The notes: generated by a model from the sequence alone, not told the origin. Shown: positions 37,525-47,175, counted from the first letter of the stretch. The stretch is DNA of 64,000 nt from an uncultured Eubacteriales bacterium (GCA_934541115.1 CAKTDF010000013.1:1-64000); one strand, 5' to 3'. Numbers and translations: made by a program.

Positions 37525-40500
37525 ATGACTAAGGCTTTATTCAAAGACACTTTGCGGACGATTGAACGCACGCGTTCAAGGTTCTTTTCAATTGTTGCGA
37601 TTGTTGCGCTCGGAATCAGCTTTTTTGCCGGTATAAACGCAACCGCACCGGATATGCTCGACACGGCAGAGGAGTATCTCAAAGATACAAATGCAATGGA
37701 TATCGGCATAACCTCCACCGTCGGACTTTCTGAAGAAGACCTGCAGGTTCTTTCAACTATCAACGGCGTGCAAAGCGTTACGGGAGAAAAGTTTTATGAC
37801 GGGAATCTCAAAATCAACGGAGAAAACGCAACCGACCTTGACGGCTCACAGCTCACTGTCCGCGCACTCTCGCTCGATCTTAACAAAGTATATGCCGCAG
37901 CACAGGGCGAAAACGACCCAACATTCATGAACCGCCCTCAGCTCATTGAGGGAACATGGCCCACGAGCGCAAATCAGTGCGTTGTTGACAACAGCATGCT
38001 CTCTACACCGGACGGTTTTGAAATCGGCAACACCGTTTCAATTACGGGTGAAAGCGGCGACGTTTCGTCTTCGCTCAAAAACAACGAATTTGTCATAACC
38101 GGCATTATCCGCACCCCGCGCTACATTTCGTATGACCGCGGCAGAACCAACATCGGCACCGGAAAGCTCGGAACATTTATCTACATTTCATCTGAAAACT
38201 TTCTTGCCGATTATTACAACACATTCTCCGTAAAGCTTGCCGGTTCGGAGAATTACAATTCATACTCCGACAGCTACAAATCCTTTGTTGCGCCGTATGC
38301 GCAATACCTTTCCTCAATTGCGCAGGAAAGAGTCGATCTGCGCGTTAAAACGGTCAAAGCAAAGTATTCCGACGAAATTGACGAGCAGGAAAAAGCCTTT
38401 GCACAAGCCAAAACAGACACAGAGTCAAAGCTCGCCGAGGGTGAAGCCAAGGTTAAAGAAATTCTTGACATGGCAGAAAACGGCGATGCAAAGCTTGCCG
38501 AGTACAAAGCCGAATACAACAAAAAGGTTACCGAAGCCGGCAACAAAATTGACGCGAGCAAGCTTGAACACTCCACCCAGTATAAAAAATGGGAGGAAAA
38601 AAGAGATAAATACAACGATGCAAAAGCTCTTGTTGATAAATATGCGGGCGCGGAAACCGACCTCAAAAACGCCCAGACGCAGTATAACGTTGCAAACACA
38701 CAGGTCAACGGACTGATCACAACCGTTTCGTACCTTGAAAATCTTGTCTCAACGACCAGAAGCGCAATGACGCATTTCAATGATACGCAAGACAGCGGCA
38801 TTCAGGGAATGATCGACCGTTTTAAGGAATCCGGTCTTGTGGGCGTTGAGGTTGATCAGCTCATGCAGACCATTCGCAACATCACCGCCGTCGGCACGGC
38901 AGAAGAAATGGCAGCGTACATGGAGCCTCAGCTCCAGGAGCTTGAGGCAAAGCTCACCGCCTCAAAAAAAGATCTCAGTGACGCAAAGACCACCCTTGCC
39001 TCAAAAAAAGCCGAGCTTGAAAAGGCTCAAAAGCTCGTCACCGCACTAAAGGACGTTGAAAGTCAGCTGAATACCGCAGAGACTGAGCTCAAAGAGGCTG
39101 AGAAAGAGCTTACCAACGCCAATTATGACATTCAGCTCGGCGAGCTTGAGGTTCTCAATCAGCTTTCCGACGCCAAGAACCAGATAACAAACTATGAAAC
39201 AAATCTTCAACTTGCAAAGGAAAAATCAAAAACCGTTGAGGCTGAGTTTGAAGCGCAAAAGGCAGAAGCCAACGAAAAACTCGAGTCTGCAAAAGCCAAG
39301 CTCGACGAGGCAAAGAACTTTCTTCTGAGTCTTGAAAGCGGAAAATGGTATGTTCAGGAACGCGACGAGGCTTTGACAGGATATGAAGAATTTGAACAGA
39401 GCACATCAAGAATTGCCGCCATTTCAAAGCTGTTCCCGTGGGTATTTTTCCTCATCGCCGCGCTCGTCTGCCTTAACACAATGACGAGAATGGTTGAAGA
39501 TGACCGCGTTCAGCTCGGCACTCTTAAGGCGCTCGGATTCAAAAACAAAGAGATTGTCGGAAAATACCTTTTCTATTCCTTCGTTGCCTCCTCAATCGGC
39601 GCATTCGCAGGAACGCTTTTGGGCTTTGCAGTATTTCCGTTCACAATTTCAAAGGCATTTTCAATCCTCTTTGCCCTGCCCTCGCTCGAAATAAAGTACC
39701 GTTTGACATATGCGATTCCGTCTATTCTGATTTCAATCGCGTCAACCGTAGGCGCATCATATATCGCAATTTACCGCACGCTCAAAACCAGTGCGTCTTC
39801 GCTCATGCGACCCAAGGCTCCAAAAGGCGGAAAACGTATTTTCCTTGAACGGTATCCTGCACTCTGGAAAAAGCTCAGCTTTAACTCAAAGGTTACGCTG
39901 CGCAATGTTTTCAGAAACAAAAAACGCTTTTTCATGGCTGTTCTCGGAGTAACAGGCTGCACGGCGCTCATGGTTGCGGGCTTCGGTCTTCAAAATTCAA
40001 TTCAAACATCGCTGAACGGCCAGTTTTTTGACGATGACAGTGTTTCTGCCTATGACATGCAGGTGGTTCTCAACGGAACGTATGATGCAACGGTTGAAAC
40101 TCCGGACGCGCTGAACACTCTTTCCACACGCCCTGAAATCGCCTCGAGCATGCTCAATTATATGAAAGTACTCCACACTCTCAGCGGCAATTCCACTGCA
40201 AAGCCGGAAACATACCTCATGGTTCCGGAAAACGCAGAGGCGCTTTCAAACTACGTCCGTCTTTTTGACGCAAAAACAGGCAATGCGCTTTCTCTCCCGG
40301 CGGGCGGCGCAATAATCACCCAAAAGCTTGCCGAAGAGCTGAACCTCTCCGTGGGTCAGTATATACAGGTTGAAGTTGCAGATGGATACGTTGTCCCCGT
40401 CCCGGTTGCCGGGATTGCCAAAAACTATATTTTCCACTATGTTTTTATGAGCAAGGATACCTATGCCTCACTTTTCGGCAGCAATCCGAGATACAACTAC

Positions 40501-41040
40501 ATCATATCCAACTTCAGCTCTGAGCTCACCGCAGTTCAAAAAGAAGAGCTTTCAAAAGTTCTCATGGACGAATACGATGTAACAGCCGTTTCATATGTTA
40601 CAGAAGCTCAGGAGACCTTTAAAAACGTCCTCGGCGCCCTCAATTATGTTGTCATAATTCTTGTTGTTTCTGCCGGACTGCTCTCATTCATCGTTCTCTA
40701 TAATCTCTCTTCAATCAACATTCATGAACGTATGAAAGAGATTGCAACAATCAAGGTTCTCGGGTTCAGAAAAAATGAAGTCACTACCTATATTTTCAGA
40801 GAAAACTTTTTGCTGAGTATTTTCGGAACATTCTTCGGTCTGATTTGCGGCATTCTTCTGCACAGAATGGTTGTTGCGGTCGGCGAGGTTGACATAATGA
40901 TGTTCGGCAGGACCGCCGGGTTCATGAGCTTTGTTTACGCGGCAGTGCTCTCGCTTGTATTCTCGCTGTTCGTCAACGTTGCACTCAGGCGCAACCTCGA
41001 ACACGTCAGCATGGTAGATTCGCTCAAATCAATTGAATAA
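37525..41040 (+). CDS. Large FtsX-family ABC permease with extracellular coiled coil
   Basis: This 1171-aa protein has an N-terminal membrane helix (about 20-40) and an extracellular MacB-like globular part (about 45-260). A long predicted coiled coil follows (about 280-600: DEQEKAFAQAKTDTESKLAEG, ELEKAQKLVTALKDVESQL and similar heptads). Then come two FtsX membrane blocks: about 630-765 and, after a second globular region, a helix near 805-825 and the last three at about 1040-1160. RBS GGAGGTG fits the ATG. The coiled coil may reach into the wall, to contact a partner or span layers. Function is inferred from architecture; the cargo is unknown. Confidence 0.85.
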   Translation: MTKALFKDTLRTIERTRSRFFSIVAIVALGISFFAGINATAPDMLDTAEEYLKDTNAMDIGITSTVGLSEEDLQVLSTINGVQSVTGEKFYDGNLKINGENATDLDGSQLTVRALSLDLNKVYAAAQGENDPTFMNRPQLIEGTWPTSANQCVVDNSMLSTPDGFEIGNTVSITGESGDVSSSLKNNEFVITGIIRTPRYISYDRGRTNIGTGKLGTFIYISSENFLADYYNTFSVKLAGSENYNSYSDSYKSFVAPYAQYLSSIAQERVDLRVKTVKAKYSDEIDEQEKAFAQAKTDTESKLAEGEAKVKEILDMAENGDAKLAEYKAEYNKKVTEAGNKIDASKLEHSTQYKKWEEKRDKYNDAKALVDKYAGAETDLKNAQTQYNVANTQVNGLITTVSYLENLVSTTRSAMTHFNDTQDSGIQGMIDRFKESGLVGVEVDQLMQTIRNITAVGTAEEMAAYMEPQLQELEAKLTASKKDLSDAKTTLASKKAELEKAQKLVTALKDVESQLNTAETELKEAEKELTNANYDIQLGELEVLNQLSDAKNQITNYETNLQLAKEKSKTVEAEFEAQKAEANEKLESAKAKLDEAKNFLLSLESGKWYVQERDEALTGYEEFEQSTSRIAAISKLFPWVFFLIAALVCLNTMTRMVEDDRVQLGTLKALGFKNKEIVGKYLFYSFVASSIGAFAGTLLGFAVFPFTISKAFSILFALPSLEIKYRLTYAIPSILISIASTVGASYIAIYRTLKTSASSLMRPKAPKGGKRIFLERYPALWKKLSFNSKVTLRNVFRNKKRFFMAVLGVTGCTALMVAGFGLQNSIQTSLNGQFFDDDSVSAYDMQVVLNGTYDATVETPDALNTLSTRPEIASSMLNYMKVLHTLSGNSTAKPETYLMVPENAEALSNYVRLFDAKTGNALSLPAGGAIITQKLAEELNLSVGQYIQVEVADGYVVPVPVAGIAKNYIFHYVFMSKDTYASLFGSNPRYNYIISNFSSELTAVQKEELSKVLMDEYDVTAVSYVTEAQETFKNVLGALNYVVIILVVSAGLLSFIVLYNLSSINIHERMKEIATIKVLGFRKNEVTTYIFRENFLLSIFGTFFGLICGILLHRMVVAVGEVDIMMFGRTAGFMSFVYAAVLSLVFSLFVNVALRRNLEHVSMVDSLKSIE

Positions 41041-41052
41041 AGAGGGAAAAAC

Positions 41053-42132
41053 ATGGACTTTTTAAGCAACGCACAGTATGACCTGCTTTCGCTCGGCGAG
41101 GTCATGCTCCGCTTTGACCCCGGCAACGGCAGGGTCAGAAACGCCCGCTCTTTCACCGTTTGGGAGGGCGGCGGAGAATACAATGTTGCAAGGGCAATGT
41201 CAAAATGCTTTGGCAAAAAAACGGCTGTTGCCACGGCGCTATGCAAAAATGACATAGGCTTTTTGATTGAAGACCTCATCATGCAGGGCGGCGTTGACAC
41301 TTCACTTATCAAATGGGTTCCTTTTGATAAAATAGGAAAAGAAAGCCGCAACGGACTGAATTTTGTTGAGCGCGGCTTTGGGCTGCGCGGAGCAAAAAGC
41401 ACCTCCGACAGAGGGCACACCGCGGTCTCTCAGCTGAAAAAGGGCGACTTTGACTGGGACGGCATTTTTTCAAAGGGAGTACGCATCTTCCACACAGGCG
41501 GAATCTTTTGCGCCCTCTCCGGCACCACCTCTGCGCTCGCCCTTGAGGCAGTCAAAAAAGCCGCGGAATACGGCGCGGCAGTCTCCTTTGACTTTAACTA
41601 CCGTCCGTCTCTCTGGGCATGCCTTGAAGACGAAAACTCAGTTAAAGAAAACATTCGTAAGATTCTGCGCTACACAGATATCGTTTTCGGCAACGAGTTC
41701 GATTTTGTGAATGTGCTCGGCTTTGAAAGCGAAAAAGGCGCCGACCTTGACGTCCACGATGATGAAAGATATCTCAGATTTATGAATCGGGTCAAAGAAG
41801 AATATCCGAACATCAATCTTGTTGCAACAACTGTCAGAACGGTTCATTCAGCCTCACAGAACAGCCTGCGTGCCGTTTGCGCCGAAAAAGGAAAGCTCCT
41901 TTGCACAGAGAGCTTTGAAAAGCTTTCTGTGTTTGACAGAATCGGCAGCGGAGACAGCTTCGCCTCCGGTCTGCTCTATTCCCTGCTGGCAGGAAAGGAC
42001 ACAGAGTATGCTCTTCCCTTTGCTCTTGCCCACGCGGCATTCACCATGACCACTCCCGGAGATACGTCAATGGCAACAACAGAGGACATTGAAAATATTG
42101 TGAACAAAAAATCTGCAAAGGTTGTGAGATAG
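41053..42132 (+). CDS. PfkB sugar kinase, probable 2-keto-3-deoxygluconate kinase
   Basis: The 359-aa ribokinase-family protein has EGGGEYNVARAMSKCFGKKTA near the N-terminus and the catalytic signature DRIGSGDSFASGLLYSLL with the base Asp. Its length and the LSLGEVMLRFDP opening match KDG kinases (KdgK). It would phosphorylate the UxuA product to KDPG. It starts 12 bases after the permease stop and abuts the aldolase gene. Fructokinase is the main alternative. Confidence 0.8.
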   Translation: MDFLSNAQYDLLSLGEVMLRFDPGNGRVRNARSFTVWEGGGEYNVARAMSKCFGKKTAVATALCKNDIGFLIEDLIMQGGVDTSLIKWVPFDKIGKESRNGLNFVERGFGLRGAKSTSDRGHTAVSQLKKGDFDWDGIFSKGVRIFHTGGIFCALSGTTSALALEAVKKAAEYGAAVSFDFNYRPSLWACLEDENSVKENIRKILRYTDIVFGNEFDFVNVLGFESEKGADLDVHDDERYLRFMNRVKEEYPNINLVATTVRTVHSASQNSLRAVCAEKGKLLCTESFEKLSVFDRIGSGDSFASGLLYSLLAGKDTEYALPFALAHAAFTMTTPGDTSMATTEDIENIVNKKSAKVVR

Positions 42133-42993
42133 ATGTTAGTTAATATGAAAGACTTGCTCGCCGACGCGCAAAAGCGTAATTACGCAGTCGGCTCATTCAG
42201 CGTTGCAAACATGGAAATGGTTCTCGGCGTAATAAAAGCCGCCGAGGAAACTTCTTCACCGATTATACTGCAAATTGCCGAGGTCAGACTCAACCATTCC
42301 CCTCTCGCGCTCATAGGACCGCTGATGGTTGCCGCCGCAGAGGAGGCAAGCGTACCGGTCGCTGTGCACCTTGACCACGGAAAGACGCCCTGCTGCATTG
42401 AGCAGGCGCTTGACATCGGCTTTACCTCCGTAATGTTTGACGGTTCCCACCTGCCGGTTGAGGATAATATCGAAATCACAAAAGGTATAGTTGAAATTGC
42501 CAAAGAGTACGGCGCCGCCGTTGAAGCTGAAATCGGCTGCGTTGGCGGCAGTGAGGACGGCAGCGAGGATATCGCAATCAACTGCACCTCTCCCGAGCAG
42601 GCAAAGCGTTTTGCCGAAGAAACAGGGGTTGACGCGCTTGCAATCGCAATAGGCAATGCCCACGGAAATTACAAGGAAACGCCGCACCTGCGCTTTGATA
42701 TTCTTGAAAAGGTGCACTCACTCGTTTCCGTTCCACTCGTTCTCCACGGCGGAACGGGAATCAGCCCGGATGACTTTATACGCTGCCATCAGAACGGAAT
42801 CAAAAAAATCAACATTGCAACCGCAACCTTTGATTCTGTTGAACGCTCCGTGCGCGAAAGCTATGAGAGCGGAAAGATAAGCGGCTACTATGACCTGCAT
42901 GAAGCCGAAATAGACGGCGCGTATCAAAACGCGAAAAAGCATATGGAAATCTTTTACTCAGTCGGAAAGGCTGAAGATATAGAAATTTATTAA
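42133..42993 (+). CDS. Class II ketose-bisphosphate aldolase (IolJ/GatY/Fba type)
   Basis: This 286-aa zinc aldolase has VPVAVHLDHGKTPCCIEQALD (zinc His and catalytic Asp), SVMFDGSHLPVEDNI, AEIGCVGGSEDG, IGNAHGNY (zinc His), VLHGGTGIS (zinc His) and NIATATFDS. The length is that of the IolJ, GatY and tagatose aldolases. With an IolC-like kinase next, IolJ is favoured (2-deoxy-5-keto-gluconate 6-phosphate to DHAP and malonic semialdehyde). The ATG follows the kdgK stop directly. Substrate is not certain; ordinary fructose bisphosphate remains possible. Confidence 0.85.
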   Translation: MLVNMKDLLADAQKRNYAVGSFSVANMEMVLGVIKAAEETSSPIILQIAEVRLNHSPLALIGPLMVAAAEEASVPVAVHLDHGKTPCCIEQALDIGFTSVMFDGSHLPVEDNIEITKGIVEIAKEYGAAVEAEIGCVGGSEDGSEDIAINCTSPEQAKRFAEETGVDALAIAIGNAHGNYKETPHLRFDILEKVHSLVSVPLVLHGGTGISPDDFIRCHQNGIKKINIATATFDSVERSVRESYESGKISGYYDLHEAEIDGAYQNAKKHMEIFYSVGKAEDIEIY

Positions 42994-43006
42994 GGAGAGA
43001 TTCACA

Positions 43007-44023
43007 ATGAAATACGTTGAATTTGACCAGACACGCCCACTTGATGTAATCCCCATCGGCAGAGTTGCAATTGACTTCAATCCAACGGACATGAACCGTC
43101 CGCTTTCCGAAAGCTGCAATTTCAACAAATACGTCGGAGGCTCGCCTGCAAATATTGCCGTAGGTCTTGCAAGGCTCGGAAAAAAGGTTGGCTTTATCGG
43201 CAAGGTTTCCGATGACCAGCACGGCGACTATGTTGTCAACTACTTTAAAAAGGACGGAATCGATACCTCGAACATCGTCCGCGCAAAAAACGGAGAAAAA
43301 ATAGGTCTCACTTTCACTGAAATCAAAAGTCCCACCGAAAGCAGTATTCTCATGTATCGCGACGGTGTCGCCGACCTTATGCTTGAGCCGGGCGAAGTGA
43401 ACGAGGACTACATAAAAAGCGCTAAAGCAATCGTAATTTCAGGCACCGCACTTTCTCAGTCGCCGTCACGAGAAGCTGTTCTCAAGGCTATGATGCTTGC
43501 AAAAAAGAACGGCACGGTTGTCATTTTTGATATTGACTACCGTCCGTACACATGGAAAAACGCCGATGAAATTTCGGTCTATTACTCAACAGTCGCTCAA
43601 AACAGCGATATCATTCTCGGTTCGCGCGAGGAATATGACCTCACGGAAGCGATTATGGGCGTGTGCAAAACCGACGAGGAGAGCGCAAAACGCTGGCACT
43701 CATACGGCGCAAAAATCGTCATCATCAAGCACGGCAAAGACGGCTCCACAGCCTACACCAATGACGGCAAAAGCTATTCAATCAAACCGTTCCCGGTCAA
43801 GGCAATGAAAGGTTTCGGCGGCGGCGACGGTTATGCCTCTGCTTTTATCCGCTGCCTGCTTGAAGGCTGGGAAATGATTGACGCGCTCGAATTCGGAACC
43901 GCCTCCGCCTCAATGCTCATCTCCGCCCACAGCTGTTCTGCGGCAATGCCCACGGTTGAAGCCGTTGAAAAATTTATTAAGGAAGAAAAAGAGCTTTACG
44001 GCGAAATGGTTGCAAGAGTATAA
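43007..44023 (+). CDS. iolC: IolC-like 5-dehydro-2-deoxygluconokinase (PfkB)
   Basis: This 338-aa kinase opens MKYVEFDQTRPLDVIPIG and has NRPLSESCNFNKYVGGSPANI, the pattern of IolC. The PfkB C-terminal signature is GFGGGDGYASAFIRCLL, with the catalytic Asp kept although the second residue of the usual GAGD is Gly. IolC makes the substrate of IolJ in inositol catabolism. The upstream inositol genes (iolG, E, D, B) are not in the window. AAGGAGAG precedes the ATG, and a terminator follows. Confidence 0.82.
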   Translation: MKYVEFDQTRPLDVIPIGRVAIDFNPTDMNRPLSESCNFNKYVGGSPANIAVGLARLGKKVGFIGKVSDDQHGDYVVNYFKKDGIDTSNIVRAKNGEKIGLTFTEIKSPTESSILMYRDGVADLMLEPGEVNEDYIKSAKAIVISGTALSQSPSREAVLKAMMLAKKNGTVVIFDIDYRPYTWKNADEISVYYSTVAQNSDIILGSREEYDLTEAIMGVCKTDEESAKRWHSYGAKIVIIKHGKDGSTAYTNDGKSYSIKPFPVKAMKGFGGGDGYASAFIRCLLEGWEMIDALEFGTASASMLISAHSCSAAMPTVEAVEKFIKEEKELYGEMVARV

Positions 44024-44040
44024 GCTACTGTAATCAGTTC

Positions 44041-44072
44041 AACAGGCTGTCCTCACGGGCAGCCTGTTTTTC
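44041..44072 (+). terminator. Terminator of the sugar kinase-aldolase operon
   Basis: AACAGGCTG (44041-44049) pairs with CAGCCTGTT (44060-44068), followed by TTTTC. Confidence 0.85.
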
Positions 44073-44195
44073 ATATTTACCGCACCCGGGCACGGCTGTC
44101 TCATCAGACATAGAAAGTGCTTTTTATCACGAAGCAGTCAGAGCAAAAAGCGTTTGAAAGGGCAGCTTTATTTTAAGCCGTCAATACAAAAAAAC

Positions 44196-44253
44196 AAAGA
44201 CTGTATTTCACATGAAGCCTTTCATTTGATAGACCTCGTGAAATACAGCCTTT
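44196..44253. terminator. Repeat-family hairpin terminator (copy 3)
   Basis: AAAGACTGTATTTCAC pairs with GTGAAATACAGCCTTT with one mismatch, followed by TGATTTTG. It lies between the convergent iolC and ackA. A short conserved tail after it (CTCTTTGGACTGCGCCAAATGC, here cut as CTCTTTGGACTGCGCC) recurs near 62617. Confidence 0.7.
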
Positions 44254-44321
44254 TGATTTTGCTCTTTGGACTGCGCCAAATGCCAAGTTCTGCTTGGCTA
44301 TTTTATTAGGTTTTTCAATGC

Positions 44322-45584
44322 TTATTTTGCAACCGCGATATCATATGTATCCTTTGCGATCATAACCTCTTCATCGGTCGGAAGAACAAGCAGCTTAAGA
44401 GCGCTGTCCTCGGTTGAAATTTCAATTTCTTCGCCTCTGACGTGGTTAGCTTCTTCATCAACCTTTGTTCCGAGGAAAGCGAGCTTTTCTGCAACTCTCG
44501 TGCGGTAATGCGGATTATTTTCACCGATTCCTCCCGTGAAAACGACTGCGTCAACGCCGCCCATTGCCGCGGCAAGACCGCCGATGAGCTTTGTCAACTG
44601 GTGGCAGAACATTGCCTCAACAAGCATTGCACGCTTGTCGCCGTTTTTGGCTCTGTTTTCAATTGTGCGGTTGTCGCTGGTAGCCTCGTTGTTCTCATCG
44701 TCGGTTGTGAGACCGAGCATACCGGACTTTTTGTTGAGAAGAGTGTCAATTTCCTTTGCGGTGAGACCCTCTTTTTCCATGATGAACGGAATGATTGCCG
44801 GATCGATCGAACCGGAGCGGGTACCCATCATGATTCCCTCAAGCGGAGTGAGACCCATCGTTGTGTCAACGCATTTTCCGCCGACGATTGCAGAGAGCGA
44901 GGAACCGTTGCCAAGGTGGCAGGTCACAACGCGCAGAGTGCTCGGATCATACTTTCCGGGGTACTTTTTGGTAAGAAAATCGGCTGTTCTCAGCGCAATG
45001 TATCTGTGGCTGGTGCCATGAAAACCATAGCGGCGGATTCCGTACTCTTTATAGTATCTGTAAGGAAGAGCATACATATATGCCTCTTCCGGAATGGTCT
45101 GATGGAAAGCGGTATCAAAAACGGCAACCTGAGGGATACCCTTCATGATTTTTTCGCATACTTCAATACCCATAAGGTTCGCAGGATTGTGGAGCGGGCC
45201 GAGAGGAATACACTCGCGAATTGCATCTTTGACGCTTTCGGTAACAAGAACAGAACCGCTGAACTTTTCTCCGCCATGGAGAACTCTGTGACCTACTGCC
45301 GCAATTTCGTCCATTGACGAAAGAACGCCGAATTCTTTTCCGGTCAGTGTTTCAATCAGCGTGTTGATCGCGTCCGCGTGGGTCGCATTCGGGGCGAGAG
45401 CCATTTTGTCAATGACCTTTGAAAGTTTTCCGTTTTCGTCAGGGAGCTTGTGGGTAAAGGTTGGCAGCGGGGTTGTGAGCTGCTCAAAGATTCCGTTGGC
45501 AAGTACCTTTTCCTCCGGCATGAGGAATACGGTATACTTCAGCGAGGAGCTGCCGGCGTTGACGATAAGTTCTTTTACACTCAT
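44322..45584 (-). CDS. ackA: Acetate kinase
   Basis: This 420-aa enzyme converts acetyl phosphate and ADP to acetate and ATP. Typical segments: IVNAGSSSLKYTVF (phosphate 1), GHRVLHGGEKFS, VAVFDTAFHQTIPE (catalytic Asp), YGFHGTSHRY, CHLGNGSSL, DTTMGLTPLEGIMMGTRSGSIDPAI and VFTGGIGENN. The ATG at 45584 has AAAGGAG upstream; the longer frame is leader. No pta gene adjoins; PduL (31186) probably supplies acetyl phosphate. Confidence 0.96.
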   Translation of the reverse strand: MSVKELIVNAGSSSLKYTVFLMPEEKVLANGIFEQLTTPLPTFTHKLPDENGKLSKVIDKMALAPNATHADAINTLIETLTGKEFGVLSSMDEIAAVGHRVLHGGEKFSGSVLVTESVKDAIRECIPLGPLHNPANLMGIEVCEKIMKGIPQVAVFDTAFHQTIPEEAYMYALPYRYYKEYGIRRYGFHGTSHRYIALRTADFLTKKYPGKYDPSTLRVVTCHLGNGSSLSAIVGGKCVDTTMGLTPLEGIMMGTRSGSIDPAIIPFIMEKEGLTAKEIDTLLNKKSGMLGLTTDDENNEATSDNRTIENRAKNGDKRAMLVEAMFCHQLTKLIGGLAAAMGGVDAVVFTGGIGENNPHYRTRVAEKLAFLGTKVDEEANHVRGEEIEISTEDSALKLLVLPTDEEVMIAKDTYDIAVAK

Positions 45585-45732
45585 TTGATGATCTCCTTTA
45601 GTCTTATCTCTCATCAAGCGGGCAGCGCGTCGGAGTGCAGCCGACCGCGAAATACCCACTGTGATGTTTTTTGCACGAAATATGTATTATACCGCCGGGC
45701 GCAGCGTGCCGATGGCGGCATAACTCAAGTTT

Positions 45733-45741
45733 ATTATATCA
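45733..45741 (-). promoter_or_regulatory. Possible extended -10 promoter of ackA
   Basis: On the minus strand TGATATAAT is an extended -10 without a good -35. A second TATAAT (45685-45690) lies closer to the gene. Between them is the GC-rich dyad GCCGCC...GGCGG. Either could be used. The region 45742-46090 has no other feature that I can support, apart from a short dyad near 45950-46010. Confidence 0.4.
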
Positions 45742-46116
45742 TATAGATTCATATTTTTCCATAACTTTTTTAATTCTTTTATGCAACACCGACGATTTAT
45801 TGATTTTTGTGAGAAAAAAGCAGTGCCAAAATGCCCAAAAAGCTGCCCTTTTTGTTGTTGAATCAGTCAATTGATTTTTCGTTTTCTACGGAGTAAAATA
45901 CTCGTGTAATTTGAAAGGCGGCGTCAGTCCGCGTACAGCATGGAGAAATGCTTTTAAAAAGAGAAATACGAAAGAACGAGACAGACTTTTTTTAAAAGCC
46001 TGTCTCATTTGCCTTTTACAATCGGTTAAAATCCGCTTTTCGGATAATATATCTCTGCTGAGAGACGTTTTGAACATGAAACAGTCTCTTCAAGTTGCCT
46101 GAAAGGGGTTATTCAA

Positions 46117-47175
46117 ATGAAAAAAACAAACAAAATTTTTGGCATTCTTCTTGCCTGCCTGCTTCTTCTCGGAGCACTTCCCGCCATGTCGCTTGCCGCT
46201 GACGTCAAAACAGTCTCGTTCTGCGACTATAACGTTGCAGGTCTGCCGGATTTCAAAGCTTTTATCGGCAAGGGAGAAAAAGATGTCAGGCAAAATCAAC
46301 TTGACATAGGAGGCATTCTCACCTCAAAAAATTATGATGTCATTGCCGTTCAGGAAGACTTTGGTTATCACGGCAGTCTCAAAAAGACTCTTAACGGCTT
46401 TGAATACGAAACAGAACACACCGGCGGAATTCCCGGCGGCGACGGAATGAACGTCTATTCGCGTTACCCTGTTTATAATGAAACCCGAACAACGTGGGAA
46501 AAGGCATACGGCGTTATTGCCAACGGTGCAGATGAGCTGACGCCGAAAGGCATTCTTTATTGCGTACTCGATCTTGGAGACGGCGTTTTGGTTGATTTGT
46601 ATGACATGCATGCCGATGCTTACGGTGATGCCGGTTCAAAGGAAGCAAGGCGTGACAATTACAGACAGCTTTCCGAGCTTATCAATTCAAGAGGCACCGA
46701 CAGACCTGTTATTGTCACCGGCGATTTCAATGCCTATTTTAACATGGGCAAAAATGACGACGGACTGGATGAGTATTTTCTCGGTGACTGCGGCATGAAA
46801 GAAGCATGGGTTGAACTCCATAACGGCGGCAACTATCAGGACTTTTCTTCATACTTTGCAACCGGCATTCCCGCTTGGGGCAACTGGGATTCGGCAGAAA
46901 AGTTTTTCTACCGCGACGGCGGCGGAGTAAAAGTTACACCGCAGTCTTTTACATATGAATTTTTCAAAAATGCAGACGGAACAGACCTTTCGGATCACGC
47001 CGCTGCCTCTGCCGTTTTCACCTTTGAAAAAACGTCAGATTTTGTTCAGAGCGACATTTCGCTTTCCGTTACCAAAAGAGATTCTTTCAATGACTTCATC
47101 AAAAAGATTTTTGTTATTATGACTGATTTCTTCAAAGCGCTTGCTCACATTGACGAACTCAAAGGTGAGATCTGA
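46117..47175 (+). CDS. Secreted endonuclease/exonuclease/phosphatase-fold enzyme
   Basis: This 352-aa protein has a signal peptide (1-28, ending SLAA) and the EEP fold. FCDYNVAGLPDF gives the first Asn, VIAVQEDFGYH the metal Glu, VDLYDMHADAY the His, VIVTGDFNAYF the Asp-x-Asn and TDLSDHAAASA the final Asp-His pair. This fold includes sphingomyelinases, DNase I-like nucleases and inositol phosphatases; secretion and sequence style suggest lipid or nucleic acid scavenging. The C-terminal helix DSFNDFIKKIFVIMTDFF resembles the tails of the PI-PLC-like protein and the 35-aa peptide. RBS AAAGGGG. Confidence 0.85.
   Translation: MKKTNKIFGILLACLLLLGALPAMSLAADVKTVSFCDYNVAGLPDFKAFIGKGEKDVRQNQLDIGGILTSKNYDVIAVQEDFGYHGSLKKTLNGFEYETEHTGGIPGGDGMNVYSRYPVYNETRTTWEKAYGVIANGADELTPKGILYCVLDLGDGVLVDLYDMHADAYGDAGSKEARRDNYRQLSELINSRGTDRPVIVTGDFNAYFNMGKNDDGLDEYFLGDCGMKEAWVELHNGGNYQDFSSYFATGIPAWGNWDSAEKFFYRDGGGVKVTPQSFTYEFFKNADGTDLSDHAAASAVFTFEKTSDFVQSDISLSVTKRDSFNDFIKKIFVIMTDFFKALAHIDELKGEI

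Noticed and set aside
44442..45317. 291-aa plus-strand frame
   Set aside because: It is antisense to ackA, which has all family motifs.
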